Numbered from the stretch's first letter, positions 1-7,242 are shown. The stretch is 13,994 bases of DNA from Rhodobacteraceae bacterium UBA1943 (GCA_002336845.1 DDEX01000023.1:21218-35211), one strand, 5' to 3'. Program-made: numbers and translations. The notes: a model not told the origin generated them from the sequence alone.

Positions 1-1275
1 GCCGGAAAACTCATGCGGATAGCGGTCTCGCATGTCGGGGTTCAGCCCGACCTCGGCCATGATCTCGGCCACCATCTGATCGCGGTTCTGTCCGGGGGAT
101 AGGCCGTGGATGCCCAAGCCTTCACTGATGATTTCCGTCGCTGTCATCCGCGGCGACAGACTGCCGAACGGGTCCTGGAACACGATCTGCATATCGGCGC
201 GCAGCGGGCGCAGGGCGCTGCCGGTCAGGCCCTGAATATCGCGGCCCAAAAGGGCGATGCGCCCTTCGGACTGGATCAGCCGCAGGATGGCAAGGGCGAT
301 GGTGGTCTTGCCGCTGCCGGATTCCCCCACGATGCCAAGGGTTTCGCCAGCCCGCACCGACAGGCTGGCATCGTTCACCGCCTTCACATGGCCGGTAACG
401 CGGCGCAGGAACCCGGCAGTGATCGGGAACCAGACGCGCAAATGCTCGGTACGCAGGATTTCCGGTGCATCGGCGGGCAGGGGGTCCGGCAGGCCCGTCG
501 GCTCTGCCGCGAGCAGTTTTTGCGTATAGGGGTGCTGGGGCGCGGCAAAGACCTGCGCCGTCGGCCCCTGTTCCACGATCTCGCCACCCTGCATCACGCA
601 AACCCGGTCGGCGATGCGGCGGACGATGTTCAGATCGTGGGTGATGAACAGAAGGCTAAGCCCTTCGCTGCGTTTGAGATCGGCGAGAAGGTCGAGGATC
701 TGCGCCTGCACCGTCACATCCAGCGCGGTGGTGGGCTCATCCGCGATCAGCAGTTCCGGCCCGTTGGCCAGCGCCATGGCGATCATCACCCGCTGGCGCT
801 GCCCGCCCGAAAGCTGATGCGGATAGGCGGTCAGGCGGCTTTCGGGGTTGCGGATGCCGACCTTGGTCAAAAGGTCGATCACGCGGGCGCGGGCGGCCTC
901 GCCGCGCAGCCCCTGATGCAGGGCCAGGCTTTCACCCAACTGCCGCTCGATCGTGTGCAGCGGGTTCAGGCTGGTCATCGGCTCTTGAAAGATAAAGCTG
1001 ATGTCATTGCCGCGCACCCGGCGCAGATCATTCTCGGTGGCGCCGATCAGTTCCTTGCCCTGATAGCGGGCCGACCCCTCGACCATCGCGCTGTCGGTCA
1101 AAAGGCCCACGGTCGAAAGCGCGGTCACCGATTTGCCCGAGCCGCTTTCGCCCACCAGCGCCACGGTTTCGCCGCGCCCAACGCTGAAACTGACACCCTT
1201 CACAGCCTGAACCACCCGGCCATCCTGCCGGAAGCTGATCTTCAGCCCCGAAACCTCCAGAACCGGCACGCTCAT
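1..1275 (-). CDS. yejF: Peptide ABC transporter, double ATP-binding subunit (YejF-like), 3' end cut by window edge
   Basis: Cytoplasmic ATPase that would power the YejABEF importer. The first 425 codons are present and the frame stays open to base 1, so the C-terminus is outside the window. Two ABC cassettes are fused in tandem. The first has Walker A GESGSGKS near residues 42-49, the signature LSGGQRQRV near 153-161 and Walker B LLIADEPT near 170, followed by the oligopeptide-type tail region HPYTQKLL. The second has Walker A GESGSGKTT near residue 315 and Q-loop FQDPFGSLSPRM near 365-376, and the sequence ends in YPHEFSG, just inside its signature motif. The family is usually about 530 residues, so roughly 100 are missing. 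The ATG overlaps the yejE stop by 4 nt (ATGA), indicating translational coupling. The tandem cassettes resemble DppD-DppF fusions; the yej assignment rests mainly on the gene order and the two permeases. Confidence 0.93.
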   Translation of the reverse strand, partial: MSVPVLEVSGLKISFRQDGRVVQAVKGVSFSVGRGETVALVGESGSGKSVTALSTVGLLTDSAMVEGSARYQGKELIGATENDLRRVRGNDISFIFQEPMTSLNPLHTIERQLGESLALHQGLRGEAARARVIDLLTKVGIRNPESRLTAYPHQLSGGQRQRVMIAMALANGPELLIADEPTTALDVTVQAQILDLLADLKRSEGLSLLFITHDLNIVRRIADRVCVMQGGEIVEQGPTAQVFAAPQHPYTQKLLAAEPTGLPDPLPADAPEILRTEHLRVWFPITAGFLRRVTGHVKAVNDASLSVRAGETLGIVGESGSGKTTIALAILRLIQSEGRIALLGRDIQGLTGSALRPLRADMQIVFQDPFGSLSPRMTATEIISEGLGIHGLSPGQNRDQMVAEIMAEVGLNPDMRDRYPHEFSG

Positions 1276-2390
1276 TTAAAGGTCTTTCGCGGATCGAAGG
1301 CATCGCGCACGCCTTCGAAGATGAAGACCAGAAGCGAGAGCATGGTGGCAAAGGTGAAGAAGGTGACAAAGGCCAGCGAGGGCACCTGAAGGTTGTTCTG
1401 CGCCTGCCGCGACAACTGCCCCAGCGAGGGCAGCGAGGGTGGCAGGCCGAAGCCCAGATAGTCCAGCGCGGCAAGGCTGCCGATGGTGGCGGTGACGATG
1501 AAGGGCAACATGGTTAGTGTGGCGACCATGGCATTGGGCAGCACATGGCGGAACATGATCACCCGGTCTGGCACGCCAAGCGCCTTGGCGGCGCGGACAT
1601 ATTCAAAGTTGCGGGCGCGCAGGAACTCGGCGCGGACAACGCCGATCAGGTTGGTCCAACCGAAGGCGACCATCAGCAGCAGCAGAATCCAGAAGCTGCG
1701 CTCGAACACCGCAAAGACGATGATGATGGCGTAAAGCATGGGAATGCCGGACCAGATCTCCAGAAATCGCTGGAACACAATGTCGATCCAGCCGCCGAAA
1801 TAGCCCTGCACTGCCCCCGCCGCGATGCCGATGGCAGAGGTCAGCGCGGTCACGATCAGCGCGAAGGCCACTGACAGGCGGAACCCATAGATCACGCGGG
1901 CCAGAAGGTCGCGCGCCGCGTCGTCGGTGCCCAGAAGGTGCTCGGCATCCGGCGGAGAGGGTGCGGCCTTGCCGCCAAGGTCGCTGATGGTCTGATAGCT
2001 GTAGGGAATGGGCGCCCAGATCGCCCAACCCTTCTGGAATCCGTCCACCCCCGCGCCGTAGCTGCCGGATTTCACCCCGGCCATGATGTCTTCGGGCGTA
2101 TCGAAGCAATCGACCACGCCGCCGGTGACGATCAGGCATTGCACCTCTGGCGCGCGGTAATTCGCCTCGGTCTTGAAGTCGCCGCCGAAGTCGGCCTCGG
2201 AATAGAAATGCAGGAACGGCATCCGCCATTCGCCGCGATAGCTGACCAGAAGCGGCTTGTCGTTGGCCAGAAGCTCGGCGAACAGCGACAGGCCGAACAG
2301 GATCGCGAACACGATAAGCGACCAATAGGCCCGGCGGTTGGCCTTGAAGTTACGCCAGCGGCGCTGGTTCAGGGGGGAAAGCGCCATCAT
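1272..2390 (-). CDS. yejE: Peptide ABC transporter permease (YejE-like)
   Basis: Inner-membrane permease of the DppC/OppC class, 372 residues. There is one N-terminal membrane segment (about 22-43), then a long periplasmic loop to about 145, then the binding-protein-dependent transport domain with hydrophobic segments. The motif LLGTDDAARDLLARVIYGFRLS precedes the transmembrane core, and the cytoplasmic EAA-type loop reads EYVRAAKALGVPDRVIMFRHVLPNA (about 258-282). The periplasmic loop carries the protein's only two cysteines, C85 and C95, in a stretch that looks longer than in E. coli YejE as I remember it. The start overlaps the yejB stop by 4 nt. Two ATGs are adjacent (2390 and 2387); GAGGAA abuts the first and is better spaced from the second, so the true start may be 2387. 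The stop overlaps the yejF ATG. Confidence 0.93.
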   Translation of the reverse strand: MMALSPLNQRRWRNFKANRRAYWSLIVFAILFGLSLFAELLANDKPLLVSYRGEWRMPFLHFYSEADFGGDFKTEANYRAPEVQCLIVTGGVVDCFDTPEDIMAGVKSGSYGAGVDGFQKGWAIWAPIPYSYQTISDLGGKAAPSPPDAEHLLGTDDAARDLLARVIYGFRLSVAFALIVTALTSAIGIAAGAVQGYFGGWIDIVFQRFLEIWSGIPMLYAIIIVFAVFERSFWILLLLMVAFGWTNLIGVVRAEFLRARNFEYVRAAKALGVPDRVIMFRHVLPNAMVATLTMLPFIVTATIGSLAALDYLGFGLPPSLPSLGQLSRQAQNNLQVPSLAFVTFFTFATMLSLLVFIFEGVRDAFDPRKTFK

Positions 2391-3550
2391 TTCCTCGCCG
2401 CAAAGTCGATGCGGGGGTCAACCCAGACATACATCAGGTCAGACAGGATACCGACCACAAGCCCCATCAGGCCAAAGGCGAAAAGTGTGCCGAAGATCAC
2501 CGGATAATCACGCTGAAGCGCCGCCTCATACCCCAGCCGGCCAAGGCCATCCAGCGAGAAGATATTCTCGATGATCAGGCTGCCGCCGAAGAACACGCTG
2601 ATGAAAAGGCTGGGAAACCCGGCGATGACGATCAGCATCGCATTGCGGAAGACATGGCCGTAAAGCACACGATTTTCGGTCAGGCCCTTGGCGCGGGCGG
2701 TCATGACATATTGCTTCTTGATCTCGTCCAGAAAGCTGTTCTTGGTCAAAAGCGTCATGGTGGCAAAGCCCGAGATCGTCATGGCGGTGACGGGCAGGGC
2801 GATATGCCAGAAATAATCGACCACCTTGCCCCACGGCGAAAGCTGCGCCCAGTTGTCGGACACAAGGCCCCGCAGCGGGAATATCTGCCAGTAGCTGCCG
2901 CCCGCGAACAGAACCAGAAGCAGCACCGCGAACAGCAGGCTGGGTATGGAATAGGCGGCGATGATGATGCCGCTGGACCAACTGTCAAAGGCCGATCCGT
3001 CGCGCACCGCCTTGCGGATGCCAAGGGGGATCGAGATCGCATAGGCGATCAGCGTCGTCCACAGGCCAAGCGTGATCGATACCGGCAGGCGGTCGATGAT
3101 CAGGCTGACCACGCTTTGCGATTTGAAATAGCTGTCGCCAAAGTCGAACCGCAGGAAGCTGCCCATCATGATGGCAAAGCGTTCGGCCAGCGGGATGGCC
3201 TCTTTGGCACATTCCGGGGCCTTTTGCGTTCCGGTAAAGCCGGGCGGGCAGATCCAGCGGGCAAAGCCGAACTCCACCTCCAGCCGGGCGCGGAAATCGG
3301 GGGGAAGGCCGCGGGCGCCGACATAGCCGCCTTTGCCCTTGTCCGCGCTGGAGGTGTTTTTTGACGATTGCGCCTCGGTGTCGGAGCCGCCACCCAAAGC
3401 CTCCAGCACATCGCCGTTGCCTTCAAGTTTGGCCTCGATCTGGTCGATCGGTCCGCCGGGAACAAGCTGGGTCAGGCCAAAGTTGACCACCATGATCCCG
3501 AACAGCGTCGGGATCACCAGGATCAGGCGGCGCAGGATATAGGGCAACAT
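2387..3550 (-). CDS. yejB: Peptide ABC transporter permease (YejB-like)
   Basis: Inner-membrane permease of the DppB/OppB class, 387 residues, pairing with YejE. It begins MLPYILRRLILVIPTLFGI, the typical first membrane segment, followed by the conserved LVPGGPIDQ. A large periplasmic insertion (about 38-140) includes a low-complexity Gly/Ser/Lys stretch (53-75) and the YejB-typical GARGLPPDF. It continues with a short segment holding the only two cysteines, C101 and C114, before RFDFGDS. The C-terminal half has several membrane segments and the EAA-type loop KKQYVMTARAKGLTENRVLYGHVFRNA. The ATG shares one base with the yejA stop (TAATG) and there is no clear Shine-Dalgarno, so translation is probably coupled to yejA. 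The insertion with GARGL is what favours YejB over a generic DppB. Confidence 0.94.
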   Translation of the reverse strand: MLPYILRRLILVIPTLFGIMVVNFGLTQLVPGGPIDQIEAKLEGNGDVLEALGGGSDTEAQSSKNTSSADKGKGGYVGARGLPPDFRARLEVEFGFARWICPPGFTGTQKAPECAKEAIPLAERFAIMMGSFLRFDFGDSYFKSQSVVSLIIDRLPVSITLGLWTTLIAYAISIPLGIRKAVRDGSAFDSWSSGIIIAAYSIPSLLFAVLLLVLFAGGSYWQIFPLRGLVSDNWAQLSPWGKVVDYFWHIALPVTAMTISGFATMTLLTKNSFLDEIKKQYVMTARAKGLTENRVLYGHVFRNAMLIVIAGFPSLFISVFFGGSLIIENIFSLDGLGRLGYEAALQRDYPVIFGTLFAFGLMGLVVGILSDLMYVWVDPRIDFAARK

Positions 3551-5472
3551 TACCGAAGAACGCCCGCCGCGCGCAGCGCATCGCCCTTGGCCGCGTCATA
3601 CCACCAGAAGCTGGTTTCACCCAAGGCATAGGGCGGCAGGTTGGCGGGGTGATCGTACTGGTCGAAATAGGCGACGAAATAGCTGGGGTTGTACCAGCGC
3701 GGCACCATCAGGTGCAGGCTGCGCAGCACCCGGTCCAGTGCGCGGGTGGCACTGTCCAGCTCTTCGCGCGTCTTGGCGGGTTCCAGATTGTCGATCAGCT
3801 TGTCCACCGCCGGATTGGCCAGCCCAATGCGGTTGCGGGTCGAGTTGTTGGCCGTGATCGAGGCATAGGATTGCTTCATCTCGCCCCCCGGTTCCTGAGA
3901 GTTCACCATGCTGGTGGGCAGCATGTCGAAGTCGAAATTCGGCGGGTCGGCGCGGAATTGCAGTTGCGCGGGGTCGATGATGTTCAGGCTGGCATCTACC
4001 CCCGCCGCGCGCAGGTTTTCGACATAGGGGCTGATCACGCGTTCCAGTTGCGGGTTGGCGGTCAGGAATTCCACCTTCAGCGTCTCGCCCTTGGCGTTAC
4101 GGCGCATCCCGTCATCGCCCACGGTCCAGCCCGCCTCTTCCAAGAGGGCCGACGCCTTGCGCAGATTCTTGCGGTCCAGCGCGCGGTCTGCGGTGGAAAC
4201 CGGCGCCACGACGGCCTCATCCGTCAGGATCGAGGCGGGCAGCAGGCCCTGATCGACAAGGGGTTGCAGATAGGCAACCTCATCTGCACCGGGGGCGCCC
4301 TTGGCGGCCATGCTGCTGTTTTCCCAGATCGAATTCACCCGGGCGTAAAGGCCGTAGAACAGCGTCTGGTTCGACCATTCAAAGTTGAACAACAGCTCGA
4401 TCGCCTCACGCACGCGCACGTCCTGAAACTTTTCGCGGCGCAGGTTGAAGATGAACCCGGCGGCAGGCGGCAGGTTGCCGTTCGGCAGTTCGGCCTTGAT
4501 CACGGTGCCATTCTTGACCGCCGGAAAGTCATATCCGGTGGCCCATTGCTTGACCGTCGTTTCCTGACGGAAGGTATAGACGCCCGATTTGAAGCCTTCG
4601 AAGGCGGCATTGTCATCGCCGAAAAACTCGACCCGGATGCGGTCGAAATTGTTCTGGCCGATGTTCAGCGGGTGGTTGGCGGCCCAGTAATCGGGGCTGC
4701 GCTTCAGGATGATCTGCTGACCCGGCTTCAGGCTGTCCACCACATAGGGGCCTGTGCCAAGGAAGGGCTTCAGGCTGGATGCCTCAAGATCGCGGTGGTT
4801 CTTTTCAAAGTCGGCCTTGGAAAAGACGGTCAAAGAGCCGACTGTGGCCGGCAGGTCGCGGAACGGCTTGCCGGGGGTGAAGGTGAACTTGATGCGGTAG
4901 GGGTCCAGCACCTCGGCCGATTGCACCTTGTCGTTGAAGACGGCGCGAAACTCGGCAATGCCCTTTTCGCGGAACAGGTTATAGCTGAACAGCACGTCGT
5001 CAGCGGTCAGCGGGCTGCCGTCGGAAAACTTCACATCCTTGCGCAGGTTGAAGATCACCCACGAGCGGTCCTCTGGGTATTCCATCGTCTCGCACATCAG
5101 GCAGTAGGCAGAGCCTACCTCGTCCGCGGTCGCGCCAAGGACGGATTCATAAAGATACGAGGTCACGCTGGCTGGGGTGCCGGCAAAGGAATAGGGGTTG
5201 AGCGAGTCGAAGGTGCCAAGATCGGCCTCGGAAATCTCGCCACCCTTGGGGGCATCGGGGTTCACATAGTCCAGATGCTTGAACCCGGCAGGATATTTCA
5301 GCGCACCGAAGGTCGAGATGCCATGCGCGGTGATGATCTTCTGATCTTCGGCCCGCGCCTGCGACAGGCCCAGCACCAGTGCTGCCCCAAGGGCAACCAG
5401 ACCGCCTGCCAGACGCATCGCCACGCCGTTCCGTTCCGCCGCCATCGCAACCGCGCCCGCCCGCTGGACCAT
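3550..5472 (-). CDS. yejA: Periplasmic oligopeptide-binding protein (YejA-like)
   Basis: Solute-binding protein of the SBP_bac_5 family, 640 residues from the chosen start. In Enterobacteria YejABEF takes up microcin C-type peptides; in some alphaproteobacteria Yej systems are linked to peptide resistance or import of cell-wall peptides. The substrate here cannot be read from sequence. The ATG at 5472 is chosen because AAGGGGAG lies 6 nt upstream; an in-frame ATG at 5499 lacks such a site. A signal peptide is visible: hydrophobic LAGGLVALGAALVLGLS, then ARA/ED near residue 41. The mature part has family landmarks (DAPKGGEI, FDSLNPYSF, WVIFNLRKDVKFSDGSPLTADDVLFSY, GTGPYVV, FIFNLRREKFQDVRVREAI). 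Its only two cysteines form CLMC at 124-127. It is the first gene of the operon. Confidence 0.94.
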   Translation of the reverse strand: MVQRAGAVAMAAERNGVAMRLAGGLVALGAALVLGLSQARAEDQKIITAHGISTFGALKYPAGFKHLDYVNPDAPKGGEISEADLGTFDSLNPYSFAGTPASVTSYLYESVLGATADEVGSAYCLMCETMEYPEDRSWVIFNLRKDVKFSDGSPLTADDVLFSYNLFREKGIAEFRAVFNDKVQSAEVLDPYRIKFTFTPGKPFRDLPATVGSLTVFSKADFEKNHRDLEASSLKPFLGTGPYVVDSLKPGQQIILKRSPDYWAANHPLNIGQNNFDRIRVEFFGDDNAAFEGFKSGVYTFRQETTVKQWATGYDFPAVKNGTVIKAELPNGNLPPAAGFIFNLRREKFQDVRVREAIELLFNFEWSNQTLFYGLYARVNSIWENSSMAAKGAPGADEVAYLQPLVDQGLLPASILTDEAVVAPVSTADRALDRKNLRKASALLEEAGWTVGDDGMRRNAKGETLKVEFLTANPQLERVISPYVENLRAAGVDASLNIIDPAQLQFRADPPNFDFDMLPTSMVNSQEPGGEMKQSYASITANNSTRNRIGLANPAVDKLIDNLEPAKTREELDSATRALDRVLRSLHLMVPRWYNPSYFVAYFDQYDHPANLPPYALGETSFWWYDAAKGDALRAAGVLR

Positions 5473-5478
5473 ACCGCA

Positions 5479-5486
5479 CTCCCCTT
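5479..5486 (-). promoter_or_regulatory. Ribosome binding site deciding the yejA start
   Basis: AAGGGGAG on the minus strand, 6 nt before the ATG at 5472. It is one of the strongest Shine-Dalgarno-like sequences in the window. It excludes the upstream in-frame ATG at 5499, because it would then lie inside the coding region. Confidence 0.75.
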
Positions 5487-5513
5487 GTTTCGCCGCCACG
5501 CGGCCTTGGTGCG

Positions 5514-5543
5514 AATCTAGGGCGGAACGGGGGGGGGCCTCAA
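5514..5543 (-). promoter_or_regulatory. Putative promoter of the yej operon
   Basis: Minus strand: TTGAGG (5543-5538), an 18-bp spacer, then TAGATT (5519-5514), read as -35 and -10. Transcription would start near 5507, giving a leader of about 35 nt to the yejA ATG. The spacer contains nine consecutive C (G on the plus strand, 5529-5537). The -35 is weak, which fits a promoter that needs an activator; a phased direct repeat touches it. Inferred by eye, no mapped start. Confidence 0.5.
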
Positions 5544-5580
5544 GGCGCGAATGCGTGAAAGTGGGGCGCGACTGCGTGAA
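5544..5580. repeat. Direct repeat, 21-bp period, next to the yejA -35 (candidate activator site)
   Basis: Plus-strand copies GGCGCGAATGCGTGAA (5544-5559) and GGCGCGACTGCGTGAA (5565-5580) match at 15 of 16 bases. The 21-bp period places them on one face of the helix. The inner copy ends exactly at the putative -35 of the yej promoter. Position and phasing suggest two protomers of a transcription factor; the factor is not identifiable from the motif. Confidence 0.6.
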
Positions 5581-5593
5581 TGGCAGGTGCCAT
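5580..5593. promoter_or_regulatory. Palindrome upstream of the yej direct repeats
   Basis: ATGGCA-GG-TGCCAT is a perfect 6+2+6 inverted repeat between the cytochrome terminator and the direct repeats. It may be a dimeric regulator site for yej, or be incidental. No known consensus was recognised. Confidence 0.35.
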
Positions 5594-5597
5594 CACG

Positions 5598-5623
5598 AAA
5601 AAGACCGCCCGGAGGGCGGTCTT
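5598..5623 (-). terminator. Rho-independent terminator of the cytochrome cy gene
   Basis: Stem AAGACCGCCC (5601-5610) and GGGCGGTCTT (5614-5623) is a perfect 10-bp pairing around a 3-nt loop. On the minus strand the stem runs into five T (5602-5598). It lies 35 nt past the cytochrome stop codon. On the plus strand there is no comparable T tract, so it acts mainly for minus-strand transcription and insulates yejA. Confidence 0.88.
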
Positions 5624-5658
5624 GTCGGTCAGCGCGGGGCCCGGTTGCCGGGGCCAGC

Positions 5659-6183
5659 TTATTTCAGTGTGGCCAGATAGGCGATGACATTGGCGCGGTC
5701 TTCCACCTTTGGCAGACCGGCGAAGGTCATCTTGGTGCCGGGAATGGCGGCCTTGGGGCTGGTCAGGAAGGTGTTCAGGACATCCGGGGTCCAGACCTCG
5801 GAGGCATGGCCCTTCATCGCGTCGGAGTAGCCGAAATCGGCGACGGCGGCATGGTTGCGGCCGACCACGCCGTTCAGATGCGGGCCGGTGGCGTTGGTGC
5901 CGTCGATCTTGTGGCAGGATTTGCACTTGCCGAACACCTTTTCACCCGCAGCCGGATCGGCCTTGGCGAAAACCTCTTCGAACGAGGGGCCGGCATCGGC
6001 GGTGGCAGCCCCGCCCTCGGCGGCGCCGGTGTCGATGGTATAGGCCTGCGCCACCTCTTCGCCGCCATGCGACGAGGGTGCGGTGTTGTACAACGATTCA
6101 GCCGCCCAATTGGCAAAGAGGAACACGAGGAGCGAGCCGCACACCGCGCCCGTTGCCTTGGTCAGAGTCATCGTGTCGAACAT
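5659..6183 (-). CDS. cycY: Membrane-anchored cytochrome c (cytochrome cy type)
   Basis: Class I c-type cytochrome, 174 residues, tethered to the periplasmic face of the inner membrane. In Rhodobacter, cytochrome cy carries electrons from the bc1 complex to cbb3 oxidase or the photosynthetic reaction centre. An uncleaved hydrophobic anchor spans about residues 12-30. An acidic Ala/Gly-rich linker follows (about 36-66), then the haem domain. CKSCH (87-91) is the haem-binding motif, GPHLNGVVGR follows it, and PGTKM at 148-152 supplies the likely axial methionine M152, with a C-terminal helix NVIAYLATL. The start gives the MFDTMT beginning typical of the family, with a weak AGGGA site upstream. 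It is a single-gene unit with its own terminator. A generic anchored cytochrome c552/CycM is the alternative; both share this architecture. Confidence 0.9.
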   Translation of the reverse strand: MFDTMTLTKATGAVCGSLLVFLFANWAAESLYNTAPSSHGGEEVAQAYTIDTGAAEGGAATADAGPSFEEVFAKADPAAGEKVFGKCKSCHKIDGTNATGPHLNGVVGRNHAAVADFGYSDAMKGHASEVWTPDVLNTFLTSPKAAIPGTKMTFAGLPKVEDRANVIAYLATLK

Positions 6184-6213
6184 GTCGCGCCATCCCTAGG
6201 TCTGTCTGGCGGC

Positions 6214-6243
6214 TATCTACCCGCTTCCTATGCCGGTTTTCAA
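6214..6243 (-). promoter_or_regulatory. Putative promoter of the cytochrome cy gene
   Basis: Minus strand TTGAAA (6243-6238), an 18-bp spacer and TAGATA (6219-6214). The predicted start near 6207 leaves a leader of about 24 nt before the ATG at 6183. The layout matches the putative yejA promoter. Identified by eye only. Confidence 0.45.
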
Positions 6244-6263
6244 GGTGTAGTAGCGCGACCAAT

Positions 6264-6320
6264 CGCCCCGATAGGGCGTTTCTGACACGCCCACCGCCCG
6301 AAGGGGCGGTTTCTGACACG
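6264..6320. repeat. Two tandem hairpin + TTTCTGACACG units upstream of pheA
   Basis: Unit 1: stem CGCCC (6264-6268)/GGGCG (6274-6278), then TTTCTGACACG (6279-6289). Unit 2: stem ACCGCCC (6293-6299)/GGGCGGT (6304-6310) with loop GAAG, then TTTCTGACACG (6310-6320). The 11-bp words are identical and 31 bp apart. The second ends one base into the GGGAGA ribosome site of pheA. They could be RNA structures in the pheA leader or DNA operators in the cytochrome/pheA divergent region; the function is unknown. Confidence 0.6.
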
Positions 6321-6332
6321 GGAGACCGCCAT

Positions 6333-7160
6333 ATGACCGGCCGTATCGCCTTTCAGGGAGAACTTGGCGCCTATTCGCATCAGGCCTGCGCTCAGGCGCG
6401 GCCCGATTTTACGCCGGTTCCCTGCACCACATTCGAGGATGTGGTCGAAATGACGCGCAGCGGCGAGGTCGATCTGGGGATGCTGGCGGTCGAAAACTCG
6501 ACCTATGGCCGGGTTGCGGATGTGCATAGTCTGTTGCCGCGGGCCGGGTTGAATATCGTGGACGAGGCCTTTGTACGCGTGCATGTCAACCTTCTGGGGG
6601 TGAAGGGCGCCCGGTTGGAGGATGTGCGCGAGGCGCATGGCCATGTGGTGATCCTGCCGCAATGCGCGGGGTTCCTGAAGGACCACGGCATCAAGGGCAA
6701 GGTCAGCAGCGACAATGCCCGCGCCGCCCGCGAAGTGGCCGAGGCGGGCGATGTGACCCGCGCGGCACTTGCCAGCGAACTGGCGGCCGAGATTTACGGT
6801 CTGGACGTGCTGGCCCGTCATATCGAGGATCACAAGAACAACACCACCCGCTTTCTGGTGATGGCACGCGATCTGGATGAAACCCGGCGCAGCGACCGGA
6901 TGATGACCACCTTTACCTTCCGCGTCAGGAACATTCCGGCGGCGCTCTACAAGGCGATGGGCGGCTTTGCCACCAATGGGGTGAACATGACCAAGCTGGA
7001 AAGCTATATGGTCGGTGGCAGTTTCACCGCGACCGAGTTCTATGCCGATATCGAAGGCCACCCTGACGATCCCAACGTCGCGCTGGCGCTGGAGGAACTT
7101 CGGTATTTCACCAAGGAATTCAAGATTCTGGGTGTGTATCCGGCAGATCGCCCGCGCTAA
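6333..7160 (+). CDS. pheA: Prephenate dehydratase
   Basis: Converts prephenate to phenylpyruvate, CO2 and water in phenylalanine biosynthesis; cytoplasmic. The protein has 275 residues, the usual length for a monofunctional enzyme without a chorismate mutase domain. The catalytic domain covers about 1-180, beginning RIAFQGELGAYSHQA, with the conserved ENSTYG (54-59) and the catalytic TRF triad at 172-174. A C-terminal ACT domain (about 190-270) contains GVNMTKLES, the region that binds phenylalanine in allosteric family members; the usual ESRP appears here as ESYM (223-226). The ATG at 6333 is chosen from GGGAGA 7 nt upstream; the open frame extends further upstream but only across the antisense of the cytochrome gene. 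It stands alone and divergent from the cytochrome. Tandem hairpins in its leader may regulate it. Confidence 0.95.
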   Translation: MTGRIAFQGELGAYSHQACAQARPDFTPVPCTTFEDVVEMTRSGEVDLGMLAVENSTYGRVADVHSLLPRAGLNIVDEAFVRVHVNLLGVKGARLEDVREAHGHVVILPQCAGFLKDHGIKGKVSSDNARAAREVAEAGDVTRAALASELAAEIYGLDVLARHIEDHKNNTTRFLVMARDLDETRRSDRMMTTFTFRVRNIPAALYKAMGGFATNGVNMTKLESYMVGGSFTATEFYADIEGHPDDPNVALALEELRYFTKEFKILGVYPADRPR

Positions 7161-7168
7161 GGCGGGCG
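7149..7168 (+). terminator. Hairpin over the pheA stop codon, weak terminator candidate
   Basis: CGCCCGC (7149-7155) pairs with GCGGGCG (7162-7168) around a 6-nt loop that contains most of the TAA stop. No T tract follows, so termination by this element alone is doubtful; it may only stabilise the 3' end. Confidence 0.3.
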
Positions 7169-7242
7169 TGGGAACTGTGCGTGACATTACGCCCCCGCCA
7201 TCGTTCCGTCTTTACGCTGGGTCGGCTGCGACGATGCCCCCA

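Noticed and set aside
106..1389. 427-codon plus-strand frame opposite yejF
   Set aside because: The minus strand encodes two complete sets of ABC ATPase motifs here; the plus frame is a by-product of their codon use.
3649..5520. Long open frame (623 codons) on the plus strand opposite yejA
   Set aside because: It is the antisense shadow of a clear, full-length YejA reading frame. It is rich in Arg/Gly/His with no family motif, as expected where GC-rich codon bias removes stops on the other strand.
5709..6332. N-terminal extension of pheA by about 208 codons
   Set aside because: The extension lies across the antisense of the cytochrome cy gene, is mostly Arg-rich, and the standard PheA beginning with a GGGAGA ribosome site occurs at 6333.
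6240..6332. Classical phenylalanine attenuator before pheA
   Set aside because: No short leader peptide with a run of Phe codons and no T-tract terminator was found, only the tandem hairpin units reported separately.
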